Positions 1 through 7,596 are shown, counted from the first letter of the stretch. The stretch: 21,581 nt of DNA from Pelagibius sp036570545 (GCA_036570545.1 DATCXZ010000170.1:1-21581), one strand, 5' to 3'. Translations and numbers: made by a program. The notes: generated by a model not told the origin, from the sequence alone.

Positions 1-15
1 AGGTCGAGCATGGAT

Positions 16-957
16 CTATCTCTCGCCTTTACGGAACGGCACCAGCAGCGCCTGCGGATAGGCCGCGCGGCGCGACATGATGATCATCGCCAGGATGCTC
101 AGCACGTAAGGCATCATGAGGAAGAACTGGTAGGGGATGACGGCCGACGACGCCTGCTGCACGCGGATCTGCAGCGCCTCGAAGGCGGCGAACAGCAGGG
201 CGCCGGCCAGCGCCTTGCCCGGGCGCCAGGAGGCGAAGATGACCAGGGCGATGCAGATCCAGCCGCGCCCGTTGATCATGCCGATGTAGAAGGCGTCGAA
301 CACCGAGATGGTAAGAAAGGCGCCGCCGACTGCCATGAAGGCGCTGCCCAGCATGACCGCGCCAGTGCGCAGGCGGTGCACGTCGATGCCCTGCGCCTCG
401 ACCGCCAGCGGGTTCTCGCCAACCATGCGCAGGGCAAGGCCGAGCGGCGTGCGGTAGAGGCCGTAGCCGACCGCTGGAACCAGGGCGAAGGCGAGGTAGG
501 TGAGGGGGCTCTGGGTGAACAGCACCTCGCCGACGTAGGGGATCTCCGACAGGCCGGGGATCGGGTAGGGCCGGAAGGGCTCGATCTTCGGCGGCGTCGT
601 CACGTTCGGCAGCAGCATGCGGAAGGCGAAGTAGCTGAGCGAGGCGGCGAGCAGCGTGATGCCGATGCCGGTCACGTGCTGGGAGACGCCGAGGGTGACG
701 CTGAAGGCGGCGTGCAGCAGCCCGAAGAGCGCGCCGGCGGCGGCCGCCACCAGCACCGCGGTCCAGAGATCGCCGCCCTGGTAGACCCACATCCAGGCGA
801 CCATGGCGCCCATCGTCATGATGCCCTCGATGCCGAGGTTCAACACGCCGGCGCGCTCGCAGATTAGCTCGCCGAGGGTGCCGAAGATCAGCGGCGTCGC
901 CATGCGCACCAGCGCGGCCCAGAAGCCCAGCGTGACGAAGATCTCGACCAGCTCCAT
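16..957 (-). CDS. BMP-type ABC transporter permease (second permease)
   Basis: Inner-membrane permease of the BPD_transp_2 family, 313 residues, about the usual length for the second permease of BMP/nucleoside-type ABC importers (the YufQ/NupQ role). It is very hydrophobic, with eight to ten likely membrane helices. Near residues 38-52 it has the family motif NLGIEGIMTMGA, equivalent to NIGAEGQLYAGA in its partner. I start it at the ATG at 955-957, which has AAAGG about 6 nt upstream; the frame stays open far upstream, but that part is a shadow of the first permease. It follows the first permease by 11 bp and ends the five-gene minus-strand series that begins with dihydropyrimidinase. The imported substrate cannot be read from sequence. 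From context I infer a pyrimidine, nucleoside or related cyclic ureide. Confidence 0.88.
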   Translation of the reverse strand: MELVEIFVTLGFWAALVRMATPLIFGTLGELICERAGVLNLGIEGIMTMGAMVAWMWVYQGGDLWTAVLVAAAAGALFGLLHAAFSVTLGVSQHVTGIGITLLAASLSYFAFRMLLPNVTTPPKIEPFRPYPIPGLSEIPYVGEVLFTQSPLTYLAFALVPAVGYGLYRTPLGLALRMVGENPLAVEAQGIDVHRLRTGAVMLGSAFMAVGGAFLTISVFDAFYIGMINGRGWICIALVIFASWRPGKALAGALLFAAFEALQIRVQQASSAVIPYQFFLMMPYVLSILAMIIMSRRAAYPQALLVPFRKGER

Positions 958-968
958 CCCCGGCCTTT

Positions 969-2018
969 CTATCGCAAACGGGGCCGGAAGCGCACGAAGA
1001 GCACGCTCGCCAGCACCAGCAGCAGCGCCGTCGCGGTCAGCACGTCGGCCAGGTAGTTGGAGATCGACATGGCGCGGCTCATGGCATCGGCGCCGTTGTA
1101 GATCGCGGCGACGAAGATCGCCGCGGCGACCACGCCGAGCGGGTGAAGGCCGGCCAGCATGGCGACGGCGATGCCGGTGTAGCCGAAGCCCGGTGAGATA
1201 TCGAGCGTCAGGTAACCCTTGGCGCCGGCGACCTCGCAGACGCCGGCCATGCCGGCCAGCCCGCCGGAAAGCAGGGCGGTGCGCAGCACCGTGGCGCCGA
1301 CCGGAAGGCCGGCGAAGGCGGCAGCTTCGGGGTTGTGCCCCACCGCGCGGATCTGGAAGCCCCAGCGGCTGAAGCGGATGAAGGCCCAGGTAAAGACCGC
1401 CAATCCGACCGCCCAGAGGAAGCCCGCGTGGAGGCGCATGCGCGGCACCAGCGGGTCGAGAATGCCTTCTTCGATGATCGGCGCCGCCTGCGGCCAGCCC
1501 ATCGAGAGCGGGTCCTTCCACGGCCCGAACACCAGGTAGTTGACGAAGAGGATGACGATGAAATTCAGCAGCAGGGTGGTCACCACCTCGTCGACGCGCA
1601 GCTTCAGCTTCAGGATCGCCGGCACCAGCAGCAGCAACCCTCCGGCCAGCGCGCCGGCGAGGAAGAGCAAGGGGACCATGAGCAGCGGCGGCAGCGTGAC
1701 CATGCCGGTGCCGATCCAGGTGGCGGCGAGGGCGCCGGCATAGAGCTGGCCCTCGGCGCCGATGTTCCACAGCTTGGCGCGGAAGGCGACGGCGGCGGCA
1801 AGGCCGGTGAAGATGAGCGGTGCCGCGCGGGTCAGCGTCTCGGTCACCGCGAAGACCGAGCCGAAGGCGCCGCGCAGCAGCGCCTCGTAGGCGGCGACGA
1901 CCGGGGCCCCGGCCCACACGATCAGCAGCGCGCAGCAGGCGAAGGCGAGCGCGACGGCGGCGACCGGCGCGGCGAGGCTGAGCCACAGGGGAATGTGGGC
2001 GCGCGGCTCAAGCCGCAT
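969..2018 (-). CDS. BMP-type ABC transporter permease (first permease)
   Basis: Inner-membrane permease of the BPD_transp_2 family, 349 residues, the YufP/NupP-like partner in a BMP-type importer. Its first membrane helix spans about residues 12-35. The motif NIGAEGQLYAGA lies in the region that contacts the ATPase in this family. The ATG at 2016-2018 has a strong GGAGG about 9 nt upstream. It overlaps the 3' end of the ATPase gene by 11 bp, which suggests translational coupling, and is followed 11 bp later by the second permease. ATPase, permease, permease with a separate BMP-family binding protein is the standard order for this importer type. Substrate is unknown from sequence. Confidence 0.88.
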   Translation of the reverse strand: MRLEPRAHIPLWLSLAAPVAAVALAFACCALLIVWAGAPVVAAYEALLRGAFGSVFAVTETLTRAAPLIFTGLAAAVAFRAKLWNIGAEGQLYAGALAATWIGTGMVTLPPLLMVPLLFLAGALAGGLLLLVPAILKLKLRVDEVVTTLLLNFIVILFVNYLVFGPWKDPLSMGWPQAAPIIEEGILDPLVPRMRLHAGFLWAVGLAVFTWAFIRFSRWGFQIRAVGHNPEAAAFAGLPVGATVLRTALLSGGLAGMAGVCEVAGAKGYLTLDISPGFGYTGIAVAMLAGLHPLGVVAAAIFVAAIYNGADAMSRAMSISNYLADVLTATALLLVLASVLFVRFRPRLR

Positions 2019-3588
2019 GGCCGGGCCTCCGGCGGTCGTCCTCGAACGCGCCCTGGCCGGACATCAGCAGCCCGAGGGTGGCGAGATCGGCCTCCTCGGC
2101 CGGCACCGGCGGGGAGAGGCGTCCGCGGTACAGCACCGCGATGCGGTCGCAGACCTGCAACAGCTCCTCGAGATCCTCGGAGAGGAGGACGATGCCGGCG
2201 CCCGCGGCGCGCGCCGCATAGAGAAATTCCTGCACCTTGGCGGCGGCGCCGACGTCGAGCCCGCGCGTCGGCTGGTTGGCGAGGATGACGCGCGGCCCGG
2301 CGCTCAGCACCCGGGCCAGGATCACCTTCTGCATGTTGCCGCCGGACAGCGCCCGCGTTCGCGTCGTCGGGTCGGCGCCGCGAATGTCGAAGCGCTCGAT
2401 GAGCGCGCGGGCGTGACGGCGGATGGCGCCGCCCCTCAGCAGGCCGAAGCGGCAGAACCGTGGGTCGCCCGAGGCTTCGAGAATCAGGTTTTCCTCGACC
2501 GGCAGGTCGCCGATGACGCCGAGGGCGTGGCGGTCCTCCGGCACGCGGCCGACGCCGCGGCGCTGCATCGCGGCCGGCGAGGTCTTCGCGACCGTCTCGC
2601 CGAGCAGCTCGAAGTAGCCGTCGTCCGGCAGGCGCTGGCCCGACAGCAGGGCGGCGAGAGCCCCCTGTCCGTTGCCGGAGACGCCGGCGATGCCGAGGAT
2701 CTCGCGGCCGTAGAGCAGCAGGTGCAGTTCGTCCAGCAGCGGCCGGCCCTCGGCTCCGTGGACGCTGACGCCGGCCATCTGCATGACCACCTCGCCGGGC
2801 GCCAGCGCATCGCGCGCCGGCGGTGTCACCGGCCGCCCGACCATGGCCTGGGCGAGGCTGTGGCGGTCGGCCTCGGCGATCGGCAGCTCGGCGACGAGCT
2901 TGCCCTGGCGCAGCACGGCGACGCGGTCGGCCACCGCCATGACCTCGTTCAGCTTGTGCGAGATGAAGATGACGGAGAGGCCCTCCGCCACCATGGCCTT
3001 CAGGGTGGCGAAGAGCGCCTCGACCTCCTTCGGCGCAAGCACGGCGGTCGGCTCGTCGAGGACGAGGATGCGGGCGCCGCGGTAGAGCGCCTTCAGGATC
3101 TCGATGCGCTGGCGCTCGCCCACCGAGAGGTCGCGGACGAGGCGCCGGGGGTCGACGGCGAGCCCGAAGTGCTCGGCAAGCTCCGCCACCTTCTTACGCG
3201 CCTTCGCGCGGTTCTGGACCGGCGCCCACAGCGGCTCGGTTCCCAGCACGATGTTGTCGAGCACCGAGAGGTTCTCGCCGAGGGTGAAGTGCTGATGCAC
3301 CATGCCGATGCCGGCGGCGATGGCGGCGCGCGGCGAGCCGGCGGGCAGGCGCCGCCCGAAGGCCTCGATGCTGCCCGCGTCGGCGACATAGTGGCCGAAA
3401 AGGATCGACATCAGGGTGGTCTTGCCGGCGCCGTTCTCGCCCAGCAGGGCGAGGATCTCGCCGCCGCGCAGCTCAAGCGAGACGGCGTCGTTGGCGGTCA
3501 GCCCGCCGAAGCGCTTGGTGATGCCGGCCAGGCGCAGCACCGTCCGAGGAGCGGTGCCTGCCGGCGCAGGTTCAATGGCTTCTGGCAT
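2008..3588 (-). CDS. BMP-type ABC transporter ATP-binding protein (two ABC domains)
   Basis: Cytoplasmic ATPase with two fused ABC domains, as in the RbsA/YufO group. Numbering from the ATG at 3586-3588 (526 residues), the first domain has a full Walker A (GENGAGKT, 50-57), a LSVGE signature (154-158) and Walker B ILVLDEPT (174-181). The second domain has a degenerate Walker A (GVSGNGQGA, 302-310, lacking the Lys-Thr pair), an intact LSGGN (414-418) and a Walker B reading ILANQPTRGLD (435-445). One competent and one degenerate site is normal in this group. The frame extends 24 nt further to a TTG at 3612. I prefer the ATG because a GGAG lies 11-13 nt before it. It shares 11 bp with the next permease gene. 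An intergenic palindromic repeat separates it from its binding-protein gene. Confidence 0.9.
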   Translation of the reverse strand: MPEAIEPAPAGTAPRTVLRLAGITKRFGGLTANDAVSLELRGGEILALLGENGAGKTTLMSILFGHYVADAGSIEAFGRRLPAGSPRAAIAAGIGMVHQHFTLGENLSVLDNIVLGTEPLWAPVQNRAKARKKVAELAEHFGLAVDPRRLVRDLSVGERQRIEILKALYRGARILVLDEPTAVLAPKEVEALFATLKAMVAEGLSVIFISHKLNEVMAVADRVAVLRQGKLVAELPIAEADRHSLAQAMVGRPVTPPARDALAPGEVVMQMAGVSVHGAEGRPLLDELHLLLYGREILGIAGVSGNGQGALAALLSGQRLPDDGYFELLGETVAKTSPAAMQRRGVGRVPEDRHALGVIGDLPVEENLILEASGDPRFCRFGLLRGGAIRRHARALIERFDIRGADPTTRTRALSGGNMQKVILARVLSAGPRVILANQPTRGLDVGAAAKVQEFLYAARAAGAGIVLLSEDLEELLQVCDRIAVLYRGRLSPPVPAEEADLATLGLLMSGQGAFEDDRRRPGHAA

Positions 3589-3685
3589 CGCGCCGGCTTT
3601 CTCCGCAGGCAATGGTCCGCCGGATCATAGCGCAAGTGAGACGGCCTTGCCTCGCCGTTCGCACATTGTGCCTTCTACTCTGGTC

Positions 3686-3802
3686 GTCACCCCGGCCAAG
3701 CGAGCGTGAGCGAGCGCGAGCCGGGGCCCATTCCGCTGCTTGGCGCCCGGCCCATCCATAGATCCCGGCTCGCGCTCCCTGCGGTCGCCTGGCCGGGATG
3801 AC
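3686..3802. repeat. Intergenic inverted repeat between binding-protein and ATPase genes
   Basis: The left arm begins GTCACCCCGGCCAAGCGAGC and continues to about 3730. The right arm (about 3761-3802) is its imperfect reverse complement, ending GCCTGGCCGGGATGAC. Arms of about 42-45 bp flank a core of about 30 bp. GTCA(C/T)CCCGGCCA...GAGCCGGG repeats of this type are common between genes in Rhodospirillales-like genomes (general knowledge). RNA of either strand could form a long hairpin. The element occupies most of the 331-bp gap 3589-3919. The rest of that gap holds only flanking sequence; I see no gene, clear promoter or T-tract terminator in it. Confidence 0.75.
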
Positions 3803-3919
3803 AGTTGAATGTGGCCAGCCGCCTCGACGAGCCGCCGGGTTGACCCTACATGGTGGCAGGCCCCGCCAGCGGGCATCACGAACCAAGGGTCAATCCTCGC
3901 TCGGGCGCAAAAGACACGC

Positions 3920-4960
3920 TCAGAACGTCGACTTCGGCTCCGCGTCGTTGACCGGCACGACCAGCTCGCCGGCCTTGATCTGCGCGGTCAGGGCCTCGAT
4001 CCTGGCCTTGGTCTCGGCGGGAATCTTGTCGTCGAACTCGTAGAAGGGCGACAGCGAGGCGCCGCCGGCCTTCATCATCGTCCATTCCCGGTAGTCCTCG
4101 GCCTTGAACGTCCCCGCGTTCACCTGAGCGATGGCGTGGTCGATCGCCGGCTCCATGTGCCACAGCGCGGAGGCGACGACGACGTCCTCGCCGTTCTCGG
4201 CCTTGTTCATGTCGTTCACGTTGCCGAAGGCGATGATGCCTTTCTCGCGCGCGGCGTCGACCACGCCGGCGCGTTCGGCATAGAGCACGTCGGCCCCGGA
4301 TTCGGCCTGCGCCAGGGCGAACTCCTTGGCCTTGGGCGGATCGAACCACGAGCCGATGAAGGCGACCTTGAACTGGGCGTCCGGATTGACCGAGCGGGCG
4401 CCTTCCATGAAGGCGTGGAACAGGCGGTTCACCTCGCCGATGGCATGGCCGCCGACCATGCCGATCTTGCCGGTTTTGGACAGGGTGCCGGCGAGCACGC
4501 CCATCAGATAGCAGGGCTCGTGGATCCAGTTGTCGAAGACCGCGTAGTTGCTGCCGTGCGGCTTTCCGGAATCGCCCATCAGGAAGGCGACCTCGGGGTA
4601 GTCGTCGGCCACCCGGCGCGCCTCGCGGCTGACGCCGAACGCTTCCCCGACGATCAGCTTGGCGCCGCCCTCGGCGTATTCACGCATGACGCGGACGTAA
4701 TCGCTGTTGGAGACCTTCTCCGAGAAGCTGTAGTCGATCTCGCCGCGCTCCTCCGCTGCGGTCAAAGCGCGATGCAGCGTGCCGACCCACTTCTGCTGGA
4801 TCGGCACTGTGTAGATGCCGGCCACCTTCAGCTTCTCCTGCGCCAGCGCCGGCTCGCCGAGAAGGCCGGCCACGGCAAAGGCCGCGAGCGCGAAGCCACC
4901 CAGTGTCAAAGCCGTGCGCCGGCCCAGGCCGGCCCGCGTTCCTCTGTTGCGAGAAATCAT
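3920..4960 (-). CDS. BMP-family substrate-binding protein, Tat-exported
   Basis: Periplasmic binding protein of the BMP (PnrA-like) family, 346 residues. It delivers substrate to the ATPase/permease set encoded downstream. The N-terminus has a twin-arginine signal (R14-R15 followed by TALTLGG and a hydrophobic stretch) with a likely cut after ALA at residue 40. The mature protein starts EKLKVAGIYTVPIQQKWVG and keeps the family landmarks (GEAFG, FLMGDSG, GMVGGH, then a conserved WTMMKAGGASLSPFYEFDD region). There is no lipobox Cys, so it is soluble rather than lipid-anchored. The ATG at 4958-4960 has GGGAG about 10 nt upstream. Dihydropyrimidinase ends only 43 bp upstream, so the two are likely co-transcribed. 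Known BMP proteins bind nucleosides or purines. A pyrimidine-related ligand is inferred here from its neighbours only. Confidence 0.9.
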   Translation of the reverse strand: MISRNRGTRAGLGRRTALTLGGFALAAFAVAGLLGEPALAQEKLKVAGIYTVPIQQKWVGTLHRALTAAEERGEIDYSFSEKVSNSDYVRVMREYAEGGAKLIVGEAFGVSREARRVADDYPEVAFLMGDSGKPHGSNYAVFDNWIHEPCYLMGVLAGTLSKTGKIGMVGGHAIGEVNRLFHAFMEGARSVNPDAQFKVAFIGSWFDPPKAKEFALAQAESGADVLYAERAGVVDAAREKGIIAFGNVNDMNKAENGEDVVVASALWHMEPAIDHAIAQVNAGTFKAEDYREWTMMKAGGASLSPFYEFDDKIPAETKARIEALTAQIKAGELVVPVNDAEPKSTF

Positions 4961-5003
4961 GCCCGTTTACTCCCTGTCTTGCCGTCTTGTCCGGTTGTCG
5001 GGA

Positions 5004-6446
5004 TTACATGCGATCGACCGCCACCGGGGCCTTGGCCTCGTGCTGGCGGTTCAGGGCCTGGTAGTAGGGCGGGAAGGTCGGGCGGTCGACGTAGCGCCCG
5101 GCGCCTTTCTCGGTGCGAATGTCGCCATCCTGGTAGACGACCTTGCCCTGGCTGATGGTGACGGTGTTGACGCCCCTGACGGTCATGCCCTCGAAGATGT
5201 TGAAGTCGACGTTCTGGTGGTGCGTGTCCTTGGAGATCGTGCGCTCCTTCTCCGGGTCCCAGATCGCGATGTCGGCATCGGCGCCGATCGAGATCGAGCC
5301 CTTGCGCGGATAGATGTTGAAGATCTTCGCCGCGTTGGTGGAGGTAATGGCGACGAACTCGTTCATCGTCAGGCGCCCGGAGTTCACGCCGTGGTGCCAG
5401 AGGACGTGCATGCGGTCCTCGACGCCGCCGGTGCCGTTGGGGATCTGCGTGAAATTGTTGTGGCCCATGCGCTTCTGCGGCGCGCAGAAGCAGCAGTGGT
5501 CGGTGGCGGTGGTCTGCAGCATGCCCGCCTGCAGGCCGCGCCACAGCTCCTCCTGGTGCTCCCTGGGACGGAACGGCGGGCTCATCACATGGGCGGCAGC
5601 GTGGTCCCAGTCGGGATGCCGGTAGACCTCGTCGTTCACCAGCAGATGGCCGGCCAGCACCTCGCCGAACACGCGCTGACCCTCGTTGCGCGCACGGGTG
5701 ATCGCCTGCAGCGATTCACGGCAGGAGTTGTGCACGATGTAGAGCGGTACGTCGAGCACCTGCGCCACGCGGATGGCGCGGTTGGCGGCCTCGCCCTCGA
5801 CTTCCGGCGGGCGGGAGAGGGGGTGGCCCTCAGGCCCGGTGATGCCGTGCTTCAGGATCTCCTGCTGCAGGTGGAACACCAGCTCGCCGTTCTCGGCGTG
5901 CACCGTGCAGATGGCGCCCAGCTCGCGCGCGCGGGTGAAGGAATTCACCAGCACCTCGTCGTCGGCCATGATGGCGCCCTTGTAGGCCATGAAGTGCTTG
6001 AAGGAATTCACGCCGAACTCGCGGGTCAGCGTGCCCATGGCCTCCTTCACCGTCTCGTCCCACCAGGTGATGGCGACGTGGAAGGAATAGTCGCCGGCCG
6101 CCTTTTCGGCCCAGCCGCGCCAGGTGCGGTAGGCCTCCATGACGTCCTGCTTCGGACTGGGGATCACGAAGTCGATGATCATGGTGGTGCCGCCGACCAT
6201 GCCGGCGGTGGTGCCGGAGTAGAAGTCCTCCGAGGCCACCGTGCCCATGAAGGGCAGCTCCATGTGGGTGTGCGGGTCGATGCCGCCCGGCAGCACGTAG
6301 GCGCCGCCGGCGTCGATCGTCTCGGCGCCGGCGGGCGCCTCCAGGGATTCCCCGATGGCGACAATCTTGTCGTCCTGAGTCAGCACGTCGGCGCGAAAGG
6401 AGTGGTCCGCGGTGACGACGGTCCCGCCTCTGATGAGGATCGCCAT
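5004..6446 (-). CDS. hydA: Dihydropyrimidinase (D-hydantoinase)
   Basis: Cytoplasmic amidohydrolase that opens the 5,6-dihydrouracil/dihydrothymine ring to N-carbamoyl-beta-amino acids, step 2 of reductive pyrimidine breakdown. At 480 residues it is full length. The binuclear metal site is complete: H59 and H61 (DPHTHME), K150 (NSFKHFMAYKG, the Lys that is carboxylated in this family), H183, H239 and D316 (TATDHC). Y155, the substrate-contacting Tyr of hydantoinases, is present. The ATG at 6444-6446 has a strong AGGAGGGA about 9 nt upstream. It heads the minus-strand operon with the BMP transporter and is divergent from the beta-ureidopropionase gene, which acts on its product. RutR-like boxes lie in the shared upstream region. 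It could also hydrolyse other cyclic ureides such as hydantoins; the locus favours pyrimidines. The name pydB is equally used. Confidence 0.95.
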   Translation of the reverse strand: MAILIRGGTVVTADHSFRADVLTQDDKIVAIGESLEAPAGAETIDAGGAYVLPGGIDPHTHMELPFMGTVASEDFYSGTTAGMVGGTTMIIDFVIPSPKQDVMEAYRTWRGWAEKAAGDYSFHVAITWWDETVKEAMGTLTREFGVNSFKHFMAYKGAIMADDEVLVNSFTRARELGAICTVHAENGELVFHLQQEILKHGITGPEGHPLSRPPEVEGEAANRAIRVAQVLDVPLYIVHNSCRESLQAITRARNEGQRVFGEVLAGHLLVNDEVYRHPDWDHAAAHVMSPPFRPREHQEELWRGLQAGMLQTTATDHCCFCAPQKRMGHNNFTQIPNGTGGVEDRMHVLWHHGVNSGRLTMNEFVAITSTNAAKIFNIYPRKGSISIGADADIAIWDPEKERTISKDTHHQNVDFNIFEGMTVRGVNTVTISQGKVVYQDGDIRTEKGAGRYVDRPTFPPYYQALNRQHEAKAPVAVDRM

Positions 6447-6494
6447 GATGGTTGTCCCTCCTGTTCCCTGTGCCTCGCTTGTCGGATCAGAAAC

Positions 6495-6510
6495 CTGTCC
6501 GTTTGGTCAA
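6495..6510. promoter_or_regulatory. RutR-like operator 1
   Basis: The 16-mer CTGTCCGTTTGGTCAA matches 11 of the 14 defined positions of the published RutR consensus TTGACCA-NN-TGGTCAA; the right half-site is perfect. RutR is a TetR-family repressor of pyrimidine catabolism that responds to uracil/thymine. The site lies 48-63 bp upstream of the dihydropyrimidinase start codon. No rutR gene is in the window, so identity of the regulator is inferred. Confidence 0.6.
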
Positions 6511-6540
6511 TTTTGCCCGATGTTGCGGGGTGAAGCGAGT

Positions 6541-6582
6541 CCGCTTTTCGGGATCCAGTTTTCGGTACCCAGTTTTTAGTAC
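6541..6582 (+). repeat. Three tandem 14-bp repeats between the two operators
   Basis: Three abutting 14-bp units: CCGCTTTTCGGGAT (6541-6554), CCAGTTTTCGGTAC (6555-6568) and CCAGTTTTTAGTAC (6569-6582). Units 2 and 3 share 12 of 14 bases; units 1 and 2 share 10 of 14. The shared core is a run of four T after CC and two bases. They sit midway between the two RutR-like boxes. They may be a binding array for a second regulator, or a slippage product. Confidence 0.7.
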
Positions 6583-6590
6583 ATGGGCCC

Positions 6591-6620
6591 TTGCCAGCGA
6601 TCCTGACCGTCTGGTCAAAT
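6591..6620 (+). promoter_or_regulatory. Candidate sigma-70 promoter for the beta-ureidopropionase gene
   Basis: A -35-like TTGCCA (6591-6596, 5 of 6 to consensus) and a -10-like TCAAAT (6615-6620, 4 of 6) are separated by 18 bp. The -10 element overlaps the right half of RutR-like operator 2, which is where a repressor would block RNA polymerase. Consensus matching in GC-rich DNA is weak evidence, so this is tentative. Confidence 0.3.
6603..6618. promoter_or_regulatory. RutR-like operator 2
   Basis: The 16-mer CTGACCGTCTGGTCAA matches 12 of the 14 defined positions of the RutR consensus TTGACCA-NN-TGGTCAA. Its two differences (T to C at position 1, A to G at position 7) also occur in operator 1, which suggests a lineage-specific variant of the motif. 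Its centre is 108 bp from that of operator 1 and it ends 49 bp before the beta-ureidopropionase start codon. Confidence 0.65.
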
Positions 6621-6667
6621 CCTGCTCGAGCGCCGGAACGGTGGAGAACACGGAGGGAGGCGACGAC

Positions 6668-7531
6668 ATGGCGACGGTGAGGGCAGGGCTGATCCAGATG
6701 GCCTTGAAGGCGGACACCGGCGACAGCCCACAGGCGATCCGCGACCGCATGAACGAGGCGCACCTGCCGCTGATCGACGAAGCCGGCAAGAAGGGCGTGC
6801 AGGTGCTCTGCCTGCAGGAGGTGTTCAACCAGCCGTACTTCTGTCCGAGCCAGGACGCCAAGTGGTATGCCGCTGCCGAGAAGGTCCCCGACGGCCCCAC
6901 CGTCAGCCTCATGAAGGACTACGCGAAGAAGCACGCGATGGTCATCGTGGTGCCGATCTACGAGGAGGACATCACCGGCGTCTACTACAACACCTGCGCG
7001 GTCATCGACGCCGACGGCAGCTACCTCGGCAAGTACCGCAAGACCCACATCCCGCAGGTCGCCGGCTTCTACGAGAAGTTCTTCTTCAAGCCCGGCAACT
7101 CCGGCTGGCCGGTGTTCGACACCGCCTACTGCAGGCTCGGCGTCTACATCTGCTACGACCGCCACTTCCCGGAGGGCTGGCGCGCGCTGGCGCTGGCCGG
7201 TGCCGAGTACATCGTGAACCCCTCTGCCACGGTCGCGGGCTTGAGCCAGTATCTCTGGAAGCTGGAGCAGCCGGCCTCGGCCGTCGCCAACGGCTGCTTC
7301 ATCGGCGCGGTGAACCGGGTCGGCAGCGAGGCGCCCTGGAACATCGGCAAGTTCTACGGCTCGTCCTATGTGGTCGACCCGCGCGGCAACTTCCTGGTCG
7401 AGGCCAGCGAGGACAGCGACGAGCTGGTCACCGCCGACATGGACATGGCCAAGGTGCGCGAGGTGCGCAATCTCTGGCAGTTCTTCCGCGACCGCCGCCC
7501 CGAAGCCTACGGCCCGCTGACGCAGGTGTAG
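6668..7531 (+). CDS. pydC: Beta-ureidopropionase-like carbon-nitrogen hydrolase
   Basis: Nitrilase-superfamily amidohydrolase, 287 residues, predicted to cleave N-carbamoyl-beta-alanine (or its methyl analogue) to the beta-amino acid, CO2 and ammonia. This is step 3 of reductive pyrimidine breakdown. The Glu-Lys-Cys triad is visible as E51 (LQEVF), K125 (GKYRKTH) and C162 (ICYDRHFPE). The N-terminus MATVRAGLIQMAL and the motif NPSATVAGL fit the beta-ureidopropionase/N-carbamoylputrescine amidase branch. I start it at the ATG at 6668, with GGAGGGAGG about 8-14 nt upstream; the longer open frame to the left is intergenic and covers the operators. It is divergent from dihydropyrimidinase, which supplies its expected substrate. 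N-carbamoyl-D-amino acid hydrolase or N-carbamoylputrescine amidase activity is the main alternative. Confidence 0.88.
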   Translation: MATVRAGLIQMALKADTGDSPQAIRDRMNEAHLPLIDEAGKKGVQVLCLQEVFNQPYFCPSQDAKWYAAAEKVPDGPTVSLMKDYAKKHAMVIVVPIYEEDITGVYYNTCAVIDADGSYLGKYRKTHIPQVAGFYEKFFFKPGNSGWPVFDTAYCRLGVYICYDRHFPEGWRALALAGAEYIVNPSATVAGLSQYLWKLEQPASAVANGCFIGAVNRVGSEAPWNIGKFYGSSYVVDPRGNFLVEASEDSDELVTADMDMAKVREVRNLWQFFRDRRPEAYGPLTQV

Positions 7532-7553
7532 GGGGCGCCGCCGCGATCGCCCC
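7532..7553 (+). terminator. Hairpin directly after the beta-ureidopropionase stop
   Basis: GGGGCG at 7532-7537 pairs with CGCCCC at 7548-7553 across a 10-nt loop, starting one base after the TAG stop. There is no T-tract, so it is at most a weak or factor-assisted terminator or an mRNA end-stabilising stem. Confidence 0.3.
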
Positions 7554-7596
7554 ATCACGCGAGCAGGACGCGCGTTACGTCCTTGCACCGGCGCTG

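Larger units (their letters stand above)
6447..6667. promoter_or_regulatory. Divergent control region of the pyrimidine-catabolic genes
   Basis: This 221-bp region separates the start codons of dihydropyrimidinase (leftward) and beta-ureidopropionase (rightward). It is less GC-rich than the surrounding genes. It contains two RutR-like operators (6495-6510 and 6603-6618) and three tandem 14-bp units (6541-6582). A weak leftward -35-like element, TTGACC on the minus strand at 6505-6510, falls within the left operator; I find no good -10 for it. The layout suggests that one pyrimidine-responsive regulator controls both directions. Confidence 0.7.

Noticed and set aside
1993..3630. Plus-strand 545-codon open frame opposite the ABC ATPase gene
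   Set aside because: Its translation is Gly/Arg/Asp/Val-rich low-complexity, as expected for the shadow of a GC-rich gene. The minus-strand frame has full ABC motifs.
3840..3857. TTGACC...GGTGGC resembling a RutR half-site pair
   Set aside because: The spacing between the half-sites is 6 rather than 4 and the right half is poor. It is not at a gene start.
6380..7588. Minus-strand 402-codon open frame across the divergent region and opposite beta-ureidopropionase
   Set aside because: It runs through the operator region and overlaps hydA in another frame. It is a shadow of the nitrilase-family gene.
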